Shown here piece by piece: positions 27,105 to 35,804 of a stretch of 64,000 nucleotides of DNA. The notes under the pieces were generated by a model. It was given only the letters and a program-made list of their open reading frames with translations. It was not told the DNA's origin and made no database searches. This stretch comes from JBKQHQ01 sp052148715 (lineage in GTDB: Bacteria > Pseudomonadota > Alphaproteobacteria > Rhizobiales > Xanthobacteraceae): positions 1 through 64,000 of the forward strand of contig JBKQHQ010000031.1 of the NCBI GenBank assembly GCA_052148715.1, read 5' to 3'. The position numbers and the translations under genes were made by a program. How positions within the stretch are numbered: the first letter of the stretch is position 1; each line of letters opens with the position of its first letter.

Positions 27105-29837
27105 TCAATCGACCAGGGGCGCGTCGACGCGCTTGTCGGCCGGCAGCGGCGCCGGAGCGTCGGCGACCACCGCTTTGGCGAGCGGCGCCCGCCGCGGCAG
27201 CAGCAGCTGCAAGCGAGCCTCGAGGCGCCTCCAGTAGGCGAACTCGTTGAACCGCGAGCCATCGAGGGCGGCAACGGCCACCGCCGACAGGAACGGGATG
27301 CTCTGGATCACCAGCACGGCGGCGAAGATATAGATCTCACGGACCCGCACCGCATTGGTGGCGACGAGCGTGGCGGCGCCGGCGAGCAGCAGCGCGGCCA
27401 GGATCGCTTCCCAGAAGGCCTGGAACTCGCGTCCCTTGCGCGCGCGGCCGCCCTTGGCGGTGCGCACGAAGGGCAGGTGGTCCTTGATCAGGCCCTGGCC
27501 GACGGCATGCGCGACGGTCCACTGCAACGACATGGCGGCGAGCACCGCCCGCATCAGCTTGCCGCGCGCCATCGGCACCCGGCTGGGATAGAGCGCGAAG
27601 AAGTGCATCAGCGACACCGCGAAGGCGGCGACGATCGGGATCGTTAGAATCTTGTCGGGAACGGCGATGCCGACGAAGGCGACGATCGGCACCCAGAGCA
27701 GATTGAGGATCGCCACCACGACGCCGACGCTTTCCGCGCCGAGCCAGTTGACCCAGCCCAGCGCATATTCGCGCTTCTGCTCGCGCGTGAGCTTGCTCTC
27801 GCCGGGCAGGAAGCGACGCCAATGCTTCTTGACGATCTGCAAACCGCCATAGGCCCAGCGGTTGCGCTGCTTCTTGTAGGCCTCGAAGGTATCGGGCAGC
27901 AGCCCGTGGCCATAGCGGCGGTTGGTGTAATGGGCGACCCAGCCGAGCTCCAAAATGGTCAGGCCGAGATCGGTGTCCTCGCAGATCGTGTCGCTCGACC
28001 AACTGCCGGCCGCCTCGAGCGCCGTGCGCCTTATCAGGCACATGGTGCCGTGGGTGATGATGGCGTTGATCTCATTCCGCTGCACCATGCCGATGTCGAA
28101 GAACCCGGCATATTCGCAGTTCATGGCGTCGTGCATGATGCTGCGGTCGGCGTCGCGGTGATCTTGTGGCGCCTGCACCAGCCCGACCTTCGCATCGGCA
28201 AACAGCGGGACCAGATCTTTCAGCCATTCGGGCCGCACGACGTAATCCGCGTCGATGACGCCGATGATCTCCGCATCGCTCGCGGTATGGATCAGAGCGA
28301 GCCGCAGGGCGCCGGCCTTGAAGCCCGGCAGGCTCTCGGCGTTGACGAACTTGAAACGGTCGCCGAGTGCGCGACAATGCTCCTCGATCGGCCGCCAGAA
28401 GGCGGCATCCGGGGTGTTGTTGATGACGATCACGCACTCGAAATTCGGGTAGTCCAGGCGGGCAACCGCGTCGAGCGTCTGCTTCAGCATCTCCGGCGGC
28501 TCGCGGTAGGCCGGGATGTGAATCGACACTTTCGGCGCGGGCAATTCGGCCGCCATCGGCGGCGAGGCCACGAGGCGCAGCGGCTTTGGCCCGAAGGCGA
28601 CTGCGGCGATCTCCTGCATGCGGGCGAGCGCGATCGCCACGAGCGGGATCAGCAAGGTGAGGCCAAGCCCAAGCGCGAATGCCGCGCCGGGAACGAAATA
28701 GTGCCCCTTCCAGTAGGCGAAGATCGTGGCGATCCAGGCCCCGACCACGTTGGCGGACACGCCGAGCAGCACCGCCTGCGGCACCGTTGCCCGGCTCAGC
28801 GCCAGCATCGGCAGCGACAGCAGGAGGCCGAGCAGCACGGACAGTCCGGCAAGTTTCCAATGATCTGAATCGGAGATCGGACCGGTCCAGGCGAATTTAG
28901 GCGTGAGCGACGCGTCGAAGATGCCCCAATAAGGACCGACGCTGCCCTCGGAAGACTTCCACGGCTGATCGATCGCTTCAACGATGTTGTAGTCGATGCC
29001 GGAGGCTTCGGCGCGCGACACGAACGTGCGCAGCACCTCGGCCTGGTTGATGCGGCCCGGGTCGGAGTCGAAGCGGTTGTAGCCGGCGCTCGGCCAGCCG
29101 AACTCGGCGATCACTACACGCTTACCCGGAAAGGTGTCGCGCAGCTTGTTATATTGGACGAACGCGTCATCGACTGCGCCCTTATCAGGAATGTTGTTCC
29201 AATAGGGCAGGATGTGAGCGGCAATGAAATCGACCGAGTAGGCGAGATTTTTGTAGTAGAGGTAGTTGCTATAGATCTCACCGGTCGTCACCGGCACCGA
29301 GCTGTAGTGCTTCACGTATTTGATCAGCTCGATGAGGTCGGCGGCGGCGGAGTCCAGGGCCTCTTTCTTTTCCAGCCGGTAGAGCACCTCGTTGCCGACG
29401 ACGATGCCGTTGACGTTGCTGTTGCGCCGCGCGAGCTCGATGACGGACGCGATCTCGCGCTTGTTGCGATCTTCCCGGCGCGCGATCTCGGCGGCGTCGC
29501 GGATCGGGTCGAGTGCCTGCGTGCTGTCGATCCACGCGCCGACCGTGACCTTGAGGCCGAACTCGGCTGCGATCCGCGGCACCAGCTCGCCGCCGTTCGT
29601 CGACGAATAGGTGCGGATCGCGCGCGTGTAAGGCGCGATCGCGCTCAAGTCGGCGCGGATCTTCTCTTCCGTGGCGGGGCCGCCGCCATCGGGCTCAGAC
29701 CGGTCGGAAAAAGGAGTGTATGAGACGCTGGCCAGCTGACCTCCGAAATCGGGAGCGGTAGCTTGGCCGCGGACCAGGGTCCAGGCTGCGGCGTGCACGC
29801 ACGCCACCAGCGCAACGACGACAGCGACGGAGCGCAT
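27105..29837 (-). CDS. ndvB: NdvB-like beta-glucan synthase: GH17-like domain plus GT2 glycosyltransferase
   Basis: 910 residues. An N-terminal hydrophobic segment is followed by a GH17-like part (about 35-310) with VSYTPFSDRSEP, NGIVVGNEVLYR, HILPYWNNIP, VVIAEFGWPSAGYN and VEAIDQPWK. Membrane helices span about 330-420. A cellulose-synthase-like GT2 domain follows, with VSIHIPAYREP, VIDADYVVRPEWL (DxD), HGTMCLIRR, CEDTDLG and KKQRNRWAYGG (Q-x-x-RW), and then further membrane helices. Architecture and size (about 100 kDa) match the B. japonicum NdvB type, needed for cyclic beta-1,3/1,6-glucan synthesis at the inner membrane. An NdvC-like gene lies 1 kb away in divergent orientation. The symbol is by architecture only. 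Confidence 0.8.
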   Translation of the reverse strand: MRSVAVVVALVACVHAAAWTLVRGQATAPDFGGQLASVSYTPFSDRSEPDGGGPATEEKIRADLSAIAPYTRAIRTYSSTNGGELVPRIAAEFGLKVTVGAWIDSTQALDPIRDAAEIARREDRNKREIASVIELARRNSNVNGIVVGNEVLYRLEKKEALDSAAADLIELIKYVKHYSSVPVTTGEIYSNYLYYKNLAYSVDFIAAHILPYWNNIPDKGAVDDAFVQYNKLRDTFPGKRVVIAEFGWPSAGYNRFDSDPGRINQAEVLRTFVSRAEASGIDYNIVEAIDQPWKSSEGSVGPYWGIFDASLTPKFAWTGPISDSDHWKLAGLSVLLGLLLSLPMLALSRATVPQAVLLGVSANVVGAWIATIFAYWKGHYFVPGAAFALGLGLTLLIPLVAIALARMQEIAAVAFGPKPLRLVASPPMAAELPAPKVSIHIPAYREPPEMLKQTLDAVARLDYPNFECVIVINNTPDAAFWRPIEEHCRALGDRFKFVNAESLPGFKAGALRLALIHTASDAEIIGVIDADYVVRPEWLKDLVPLFADAKVGLVQAPQDHRDADRSIMHDAMNCEYAGFFDIGMVQRNEINAIITHGTMCLIRRTALEAAGSWSSDTICEDTDLGLTILELGWVAHYTNRRYGHGLLPDTFEAYKKQRNRWAYGGLQIVKKHWRRFLPGESKLTREQKREYALGWVNWLGAESVGVVVAILNLLWVPIVAFVGIAVPDKILTIPIVAAFAVSLMHFFALYPSRVPMARGKLMRAVLAAMSLQWTVAHAVGQGLIKDHLPFVRTAKGGRARKGREFQAFWEAILAALLLAGAATLVATNAVRVREIYIFAAVLVIQSIPFLSAVAVAALDGSRFNEFAYWRRLEARLQLLLPRRAPLAKAVVADAPAPLPADKRVDAPLVD

Positions 29838-30013
29838 CGAGTCAATAACCGTATGGGGCAGGGATTGTGTGAGCCGAACCCGTCCCCTAGGTTCGTCCGA
29901 GAGGCAAACGCTTTCTCAGGTACAGGCCACAAAGTAGTTAGTAGGCACACATGGCGAATTCAAGACAGAGACCCGCGTGGAACTGATTTCTGTTGCCATA
30001 CTCAACAACGAAG

Positions 30014-30499
30014 TTAGCGGTTGGTTGTTCCAGCCGGGGCGGCGGCGACCGGGGTCGCCGGGGCGGGGCCGGTCGGGTTGATCCAGCAGGCATGGGCGCG
30101 CTTTTTCAGGCCCTCCTGGTCTTTCCCTCCGGGATCGCTGCTGGCTTGTTGCACAACCAGGCATCGGAACGACGTCTGGATGTGCGCTCCCGGGCAGCCG
30201 AACCGATCGTAGAGCTCCAAGTGGCGAAACGCGGTGTCGAGGTCGTCTCGCCACGCAAGGCTGAGGATCCTTTGTCCGATCCGGACGCATTCCGGCAGGG
30301 CGGCCGCTCCCTTCAAGTGCAGGGCGGCCTCCTCGAACTCGTTCTTCTCCACGTCCTTGGCGGCGGCGTCCTGCGCCTGCTGCCGCTGCGTATCGGTGGG
30401 TTTTGTCTCGGTGCCCTCGGCGCGGGCGGTGCCGGCCGAAAAGATCACTCCCGCCGCACAGAGTGCGACGGCTACAAGGCGCAAAGCTTTGAGGGACAT
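30014..30499 (-). CDS. Exported hypothetical protein
   Basis: 161 residues with a signal peptide (MSLKALRLVAVALCAAGVIF, cleaved near TARA-EG). A charged helical part follows (TQRQQAQDAAAKDVEKNEFE), then CVRIGQRILSLAWRDDLDTA and four Cys residues spread over the second half, and a Pro/Ala-rich tail. It lies upstream of the NdvB-like gene on the same strand and may be a periplasmic partner, but I recognise no family. Cysteines in an exported protein suggest disulfides. Confidence 0.6.
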   Translation of the reverse strand: MSLKALRLVAVALCAAGVIFSAGTARAEGTETKPTDTQRQQAQDAAAKDVEKNEFEEAALHLKGAAALPECVRIGQRILSLAWRDDLDTAFRHLELYDRFGCPGAHIQTSFRCLVVQQASSDPGGKDQEGLKKRAHACWINPTGPAPATPVAAAPAGTTNR

Positions 30500-30835
30500 G
30501 TTTGGCGAGGTCTGGTTGGGTCGCGATCGACCGGAATGGCGGGCACTCGAACACTCGATTTCGTCAGTATTACGGCGGTTGCAGCGCGTTGGTAGTTACC
30601 CGAATGACCGAATCCGGTTGGCTTGTCCAGGTCCGCTCTTGCGTCTTGCTTAAGGGCGCGAGCCCAACAAAACTAGCCTAGCATAGGCTTTTATTTCTCA
30701 ACGCATTTCGGCGAAGTTGGATCGAGAATGCGATCCAGTTTAATGGATTTGGTCGCCTTTTCTTCAGCAAACGGGTATCGAAGCCGCTTCGGAAAATACT
30801 CCCAGCCGGCCGAGCGGCCGCTTCTCGGATAGTGC
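30500..30835. other. Divergent intergenic region between glucan genes
   Basis: About 335 bases between the exported protein gene and the divergent NdvC-like gene. It probably holds promoters for both directions. I see no gene, clear hairpin or operator repeat. Confidence 0.4.
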
Positions 30836-32446
30836 ATGCGAATCCCCATCGGTCTCTTCGCGCTCGCGGCCCTATCCGTCGTCGGGTGGTGGTGGCTTGG
30901 GGGCCCGGTGGCGATGCCGGCCTCGCCACTGGCAGCGGGTGAGAAACTATATTGCGTCTCCTATGCGCCGTTTCGCGCCGATCAGAGCCCGCTCGATCCG
31001 TCCGTGCGGGTCGAGCCATGGCAGATCGAGGAGGACTTGGCGCGGCTTTCCGGCATCACCGATTGCGTCCGCACCTATTCGACCGAGTTCGGGCTCGACC
31101 GGATCGCCGAGATTGCCCAACGCCATGGGCTGAAGGTTTTGCAAGGACTTTGGCTGTCGGGCAATGCCGAGAAAAGCCGCCGCGAGGTCGACGAGGTCGT
31201 CGCGCTCGCGAAGCGCTACCCCGACGTGATTCGCGGCATCGTCGTGGGCAACGAGGTGCTGCTCCGCGGCGAAATGTCCACCATCGACTTGGTGCAGACC
31301 ATACGTAACGTCAAGTCGCAGGTGTCGATGCCCGTCACCTATGCGGACGTGTGGGAGTATTGGCTGCGCAACCGCGAGCTGGCCCAGGCCGCTGATTTCG
31401 TTACCATCCATATCCTTCCGTACTGGGAAGATTTTCCTATTTCGGCAAAGGACGCGGCGGCGCATGTCGAGGCGATTCGCAAGCGCGTCGCGGCGGCGTT
31501 CCCCGGCAAGGAGATCTTGATCGGCGAGACCGGCTGGCCCAGTCGCGGGCGCATGCGCGAAGGCGCCTTGCCATCGCCGGCGAATCAGGCACGCGTGATG
31601 CACGAGGTGCTGACCTTGGCCAAGCGCGAGAACTACCGGGTCAATCTCATCGAGGCGTTCGATCAGCCGTGGAAGCGCTTCTTCGAGGGCACGGTCGGGG
31701 GGCACTGGGGGTTGCTTGACGCGGTCGGGCGACAACCCAAATTCACCTGGGGCGAAGCGGTATCTAATCACCCCTATTGGCGGTGGCAGGCTTTCGGAGG
31801 CGTTGCATTCGCTGCGCTGGTGTTTGCGGCGGCGTATGGCGCGCGGCGGACGGCTTGGACGGACGCGCCGGATGCCGGCCTCTACGTGGGCGTCACCGTC
31901 AGCGCGGTCTCGGGCGGCGCCTTGCTCGGCTGGGCGATCGAGAGCGCCGTCATCGAAAGCCTGGGCGCTGGCGGTTGGATCCGTTCGCTGACGATGGTTG
32001 CGGCAGCGCTGGCCGCGCCGCCCCTCGCCGCCGCGGGTTTGGCGGCCCAGAGACCCGTTCCGAGCTTTGCCTGGATGCTTGCACGCGCGGACGACCGGCC
32101 GCGCGATCGGCTGTCGCTGCTGCTCGGTCTCGTGCTGATCGTCCTCACCGTTCTTGCCCTGCAGAAGGCGCTCGGGCTCGTGTTCGACGCGCGCTACCTC
32201 GACTTCCCGTTCGCGGCGCTGTCGGCGGCGACGGTGCCGTATTTGGCGCTGAGCATCTTGGGAAAACGCATCGCCGGTCGGCTCGGTCGGGCCGAGCGCA
32301 TCGCCGCGGGCGTCCTTTGCGCGTCGGCGGTGTTCATCGCCTTCAACGAGTCCTTTGCCAATTGGCAGGCGCTGTGGCTCTGCGCCGTGCTGGTCGGGAT
32401 TGCCGTCATTCTGCTGCGCTTACGGGACGCGCCAGGCTCAGAATGA
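30836..32446 (+). CDS. NdvC-like protein: GH17-like domain with C-terminal membrane helices
   Basis: 536 residues. After a membrane anchor (IGLFALAALSVVGWWWLGGP), a GH17-like domain at about 40-300 closely parallels that of the 910-residue protein: YCVSYAPFRADQSPLDPS, RGIVVGNEVLLRGEM, TIHILPYWEDFPIS, EILIGETGWPSRGRMR and LIEAFDQPWKRFFEG. From about 310 on the protein is almost entirely hydrophobic, with seven or eight probable helices. There is no glycosyltransferase domain. B. japonicum NdvC, a 62-kDa protein linked to beta-1,6 linkages of cyclic glucans, has this plan. Assignment is by architecture and the nearby NdvB-like gene. Its 3' end overlaps the convergent membrane gene by 41 bases. 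Confidence 0.75.
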   Translation: MRIPIGLFALAALSVVGWWWLGGPVAMPASPLAAGEKLYCVSYAPFRADQSPLDPSVRVEPWQIEEDLARLSGITDCVRTYSTEFGLDRIAEIAQRHGLKVLQGLWLSGNAEKSRREVDEVVALAKRYPDVIRGIVVGNEVLLRGEMSTIDLVQTIRNVKSQVSMPVTYADVWEYWLRNRELAQAADFVTIHILPYWEDFPISAKDAAAHVEAIRKRVAAAFPGKEILIGETGWPSRGRMREGALPSPANQARVMHEVLTLAKRENYRVNLIEAFDQPWKRFFEGTVGGHWGLLDAVGRQPKFTWGEAVSNHPYWRWQAFGGVAFAALVFAAAYGARRTAWTDAPDAGLYVGVTVSAVSGGALLGWAIESAVIESLGAGGWIRSLTMVAAALAAPPLAAAGLAAQRPVPSFAWMLARADDRPRDRLSLLLGLVLIVLTVLALQKALGLVFDARYLDFPFAALSAATVPYLALSILGKRIAGRLGRAERIAAGVLCASAVFIAFNESFANWQALWLCAVLVGIAVILLRLRDAPGSE

Positions 32447-32786
32447 GCAGGGCCGCGGCGAGCGCCGCAAGTGCGGTATTGTAGAGGACGATGCCGAATC
32501 CGGCCGCCGCCAGAGCGATCGAGAACGGCACCATCGACGGCCTGATCAGGTTGATGCAGGCCGCGGCGAGCGCGATCGCGCCGAATACCCAGTGCTTGAA
32601 CAGCGCGAGCACGACGTGCCTCGTCAAGCACAGCCAGGTGTCGAGACCGCCTTCGCAGGCAAGGCTCACCGTCGGTAGCTCGATCGCCAGATAGCGCAGA
32701 TAGAGCGCGTATCCGACCGAGCTGAAACCGACGATCAGCAGCCAGTTCAGCTGCCGCGCCGTAGGGAGGAAGGTCCGTGTTCGCAT
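32406..32786 (-). CDS. Small polytopic membrane protein
   Basis: 126 residues with about four hydrophobic segments, starting at LNWLLIVGFSSVGYALYLRY. A Cys-containing periplasmic loop (ACEGGLDTWLCLTRHVVLAL) comes next, and later FGAIALAAACINLIRPSMVP and LAAAGFGIVLYNTALAALAA. It is convergent with the NdvC-like gene, overlapping its last 41 bases. Similar short proteins accompany NdvC-type genes in related genomes (from memory, not searched), so a link to glucan export is possible but unproven. Confidence 0.65.
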   Translation of the reverse strand: MRTRTFLPTARQLNWLLIVGFSSVGYALYLRYLAIELPTVSLACEGGLDTWLCLTRHVVLALFKHWVFGAIALAAACINLIRPSMVPFSIALAAAGFGIVLYNTALAALAAALLILSLARPVSAAE

Positions 32787-32899
32787 GGTAGGCCACCGCT
32801 GGCGAGCTCGGGCTTATAATAAGTGAACGAACCCGCCATGACGAGCCAAGTTGCCCGTCACGGCCGAGCTTTGGCCTACGCCCGGGTTGCCCGGACGCC

Positions 32900-34129
32900 C
32901 TATTGGATGGGAAGCTGAGCCAGGCGCTGACCGTCAAAAGCGGTCGGGCGGCAAGCACGGCGGGTGGCGACGAGCGCCGCGCAAAGTCGTGTCGCGGCTG
33001 CCGGATTGGGCAGCGGTCCGATCACGAGCCGCAGCTCGACCGCACCCGGACGAACCTCGCGAACCACGACGAGCGGCCGTAAATTGACGAGCAGGGGGGC
33101 AGCGCTGGCCCTCACTGTCGCCCACAATGCCCGCAGCGCCTCGACAGTCGCACCGCCGCCGACATCGACACCCAACTCGGTCCGCGCCGGCGCCGGTTCG
33201 ACCACTGCCGCCGGGTCGGCGGCAGCCGGAGGATTGGCGCTCGCAAAGGCTTGCCCCGCCGGCGGTTCGCTCGGCGGCGTTGTGGCTTCCGTAAACTTCT
33301 GTGGCGTTGCGGCTTCCGTTAGCTGACGGTTCGGCATGGCGGTGGCCACCGCAAGCCATCCGCCCGGGTAGCTGGAACTCGCGCCCGAGGGGAACGCGCT
33401 CGGGCTCATGACCGCCGGCGGCGGTTTCGGGGCGGCAACGGCGGGCGCCGGGGCGGCAAACGGGGTCGGCCCGGCGGCGGGATTGGTCACGGGCGTGGCG
33501 GGACTCGCAAGCGGCGCCGCCGGCGGAGAAGCGGCCGTGGCCGAAGGCATCGCCGGTCGCGGCGTTGCCACGGCATCGGCTGGTGCTACCCCGGGGCCCG
33601 CCGTGATCGGCATGGCCGCCGCTGAATTGCGCGGGGCGGGAACCCGTGGCGCGTCCTCAGCGCTCGTCGGCGTGGAGTCGAATCTGGATGCGTCGCTCTT
33701 GCGGCCCTCCACCGGGCCATCGCGACTGACGGACCCGGTTGTGGCCTCGTCGAGGCTGCGCTCGAGGGTGTTGATGCGCGCCAGCATCCGGTCGCGATCG
33801 GCGGCGAGCGCCCGGACCGCCTCGGCCAGACGCCGCGTATCATCATCGGCATCGGTGGAGCGGGCGCGAAGCTGCGCATCCGTTAGTGGGGCCGGTCGGG
33901 CGGGTTCGGTGATCGCCGGCTCGCTGTCCCCGGTGTCCGCCTGATCGGTCCCTAACGACAATAGCGTTGCAAGCCGCTGCTGCGCTCCAGGGCCGGAATT
34001 CGCCGATACCACCACCAGCGCGAGTGAAAACGCTGCCACGGCAGCCCAGGCGGTCAATCGCCCGAGGCCGCGGAAATTGAAGCGACGACTCTCGGCGTGA
34101 TACGGCTTGCCGACTGGATTGACGGCCAT
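32900..34129 (-). CDS. Single-pass membrane protein with coiled coil and C-terminal SPOR-like region
   Basis: 409 residues. A cytoplasmic N-terminus rich in Arg/Phe is followed by a membrane helix (LTAWAAVAAFSLALVVVSAN), then a short coiled coil (AVRALAADRDRMLARINTLE) and a long Pro/Ala/Thr-rich linker. The C-terminal 75 residues (VVREVRPGAVELRLVIGPLP, then AAATRLCAALVATRRACRPT) have the strand-helix pattern of peptidoglycan-binding SPOR domains. The topology points to a periplasmic envelope protein, perhaps associated with division. It is divergent from glmU. The SPOR call is moderately supported. Confidence 0.65.
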   Translation of the reverse strand: MAVNPVGKPYHAESRRFNFRGLGRLTAWAAVAAFSLALVVVSANSGPGAQQRLATLLSLGTDQADTGDSEPAITEPARPAPLTDAQLRARSTDADDDTRRLAEAVRALAADRDRMLARINTLERSLDEATTGSVSRDGPVEGRKSDASRFDSTPTSAEDAPRVPAPRNSAAAMPITAGPGVAPADAVATPRPAMPSATAASPPAAPLASPATPVTNPAAGPTPFAAPAPAVAAPKPPPAVMSPSAFPSGASSSYPGGWLAVATAMPNRQLTEAATPQKFTEATTPPSEPPAGQAFASANPPAAADPAAVVEPAPARTELGVDVGGGATVEALRALWATVRASAAPLLVNLRPLVVVREVRPGAVELRLVIGPLPNPAAATRLCAALVATRRACRPTAFDGQRLAQLPIQ

Positions 34130-34299
34130 TTGCCCATAAACTCCGGCGAATCAGCACCTCTGCAGCCTATCAGCGCGCTCGCCAATGTTCGAGGGGGGCG
34201 ATGATGCGGGTCTGATCATCCACCGCGAGCAGGGCTTTTCCCCATCCTTGTCGTCTTGTATGACCACCGCGCGGCCGGAGGAGGAGTGCAAAAGCGCCC

Positions 34300-35652
34300 A
34301 TGGGGGACAGGACGTGCCTGGCGATCGTGCTCGCGGCGGGCGAGGGCACGCGGATGCGCTCGCGGCTGCCCAAGGTTCTGCACGGCCTTGCCGGCAAGAC
34401 GCTGCTCGCCCACGTCTTGGGCGCCGTTCGCGCCGCGGGGGCGACGGCAGCCGCCATCGTGGTGGGACCCGATCACGGGGCCGTCGCGCAGGAGGCGCGG
34501 CGGATCCTGCCGGACGCCGAGATCTTCGTGCAGGCCGAGCGGCGCGGGACCGCGCATGCAGTGCTCGCCGCCGAGGCGGCGATCGATCGCGGCGCCGATG
34601 ACATCCTTATCATCTTCGCCGACACGCCGCTCATCAGGCTCGACACGCTGCAGCCCCTTCGGGCGGCGCTGGCGAATGGCGCGGCGCTTGCCGTTCTCGG
34701 CTTCCGCCCGGCCGATCCGAGCGGCTACGGGCGGCTCATCGTCGAGAACGGCGAGCTGATCGCCATTCGCGAGGACGCCGATGCGAGCGAAGCCGAACGC
34801 GCGACCACGTTGTGCAACGCCGGATTGATGGCCGTGTGCGGGCACGAGGCGCTCACGATCTTGCAGCAGATCGGCAACGACAACCGCAAGGGCGAGTTCT
34901 ATCTCACCGATGCGGTCGCGATCGCGCGCGGGTTGGGACTGAAAGTGGTCGCGATCGAAGGCGAGGAGGACGACGTGCGCGGGATCAACACCAAGGCCCA
35001 GCTGGCGGAAGCGGAGGCGGTCATGCAGCAGCGGCTGCGCCAGGCGGCGCTGGAGCAGGGCGTGACCATGACGGCGCCCGAGACGGTGTTCTTGAGCGCG
35101 GACACGAAGCTCGGCAAGGACGTCGTGATTGAGCCCTACGTCGTCTTCGGCCCTGGTGTCGTGGTCGAGGATGAGGCGGTCATCCATTCATTCTCGCACC
35201 TGGCGAGCGCGCATGTCGGCAAGGGGGCCTCGGTCGGTCCCTTCGCTCGCCTGCGTCCCGGAGCAAAGCTTGGCCCCGGCTCGCGGGTCGGCAATTTCGT
35301 CGAGGTGAAAGAGGCGACCCTCGGCGCGCGAGCCAAGGCCAATCATCTCTCCTATATCGGTGATGCCACGGTCGGCGACGACGCCAATGTCGGCGCCGGC
35401 ACGATCACCTGCAATTACGACGGCGTTGCCAAGCATCGGACGGACATCGGCAAGGGCGCGTTCATCGGCTCGAACTCGGCGCTGGTCGCGCCGGTTAAGA
35501 TCGGCGAGGGCGCCTATGTCGGCTCGGGCTCGGTGATCACGCGTGACGTGCCCGCCGATGCGCTCGCCCTTGGCCGCGGCCCGCAGGTCGTTAAGGAAGG
35601 TTGGGTCGCGCGCTTGCGCAAGGCGAGGATTGCCGGCAAGAAATCGGACTAA
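34300..35652 (+). CDS. glmU: Bifunctional UDP-GlcNAc pyrophosphorylase / GlcN-1-P acetyltransferase
   Basis: 450 residues. The N-terminal uridylyltransferase begins with LAIVLAAGEGTRMRSRLPKV, followed by ERRGTAHAVLAAE and FADTPLI. The C-terminal left-handed beta-helix acetyltransferase has hexapeptide repeats (VVIEPYVVFGPGVVVEDEAV), FARLRPGAKLGPGSRVGNFV, NHLSYIGDATVG, AGTITCNYDG and GSNSALVAPV. It makes UDP-GlcNAc from GlcN-1-P for peptidoglycan and lipid A. It is followed after about 150 bases by glmS in the same direction, which supplies GlcN-6-P for the same pathway. Confidence 0.98.
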   Translation: MGDRTCLAIVLAAGEGTRMRSRLPKVLHGLAGKTLLAHVLGAVRAAGATAAAIVVGPDHGAVAQEARRILPDAEIFVQAERRGTAHAVLAAEAAIDRGADDILIIFADTPLIRLDTLQPLRAALANGAALAVLGFRPADPSGYGRLIVENGELIAIREDADASEAERATTLCNAGLMAVCGHEALTILQQIGNDNRKGEFYLTDAVAIARGLGLKVVAIEGEEDDVRGINTKAQLAEAEAVMQQRLRQAALEQGVTMTAPETVFLSADTKLGKDVVIEPYVVFGPGVVVEDEAVIHSFSHLASAHVGKGASVGPFARLRPGAKLGPGSRVGNFVEVKEATLGARAKANHLSYIGDATVGDDANVGAGTITCNYDGVAKHRTDIGKGAFIGSNSALVAPVKIGEGAYVGSGSVITRDVPADALALGRGPQVVKEGWVARLRKARIAGKKSD

Positions 35653-35804
35653 AGCGGCAGGGCGCGCGGGACCGGAGCGCGCCGGCGCCGCGTGGTAACG
35701 CGGCCAAAGTCGTTAAAATGCTGATAGGCATTGTGATTTCGTGCGCGAGCCGGCCTCGGCTAATTAACGATTCGGGCGCAGTTAATTAGGGGGTACCCAA
35801 CGCC

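Noticed and set aside
35653..35804. A glmS ribozyme or other leader element before glmS
   Set aside because: The 150-base gap shows none of the expected pairing blocks, and this ribozyme is known mainly from Firmicutes.
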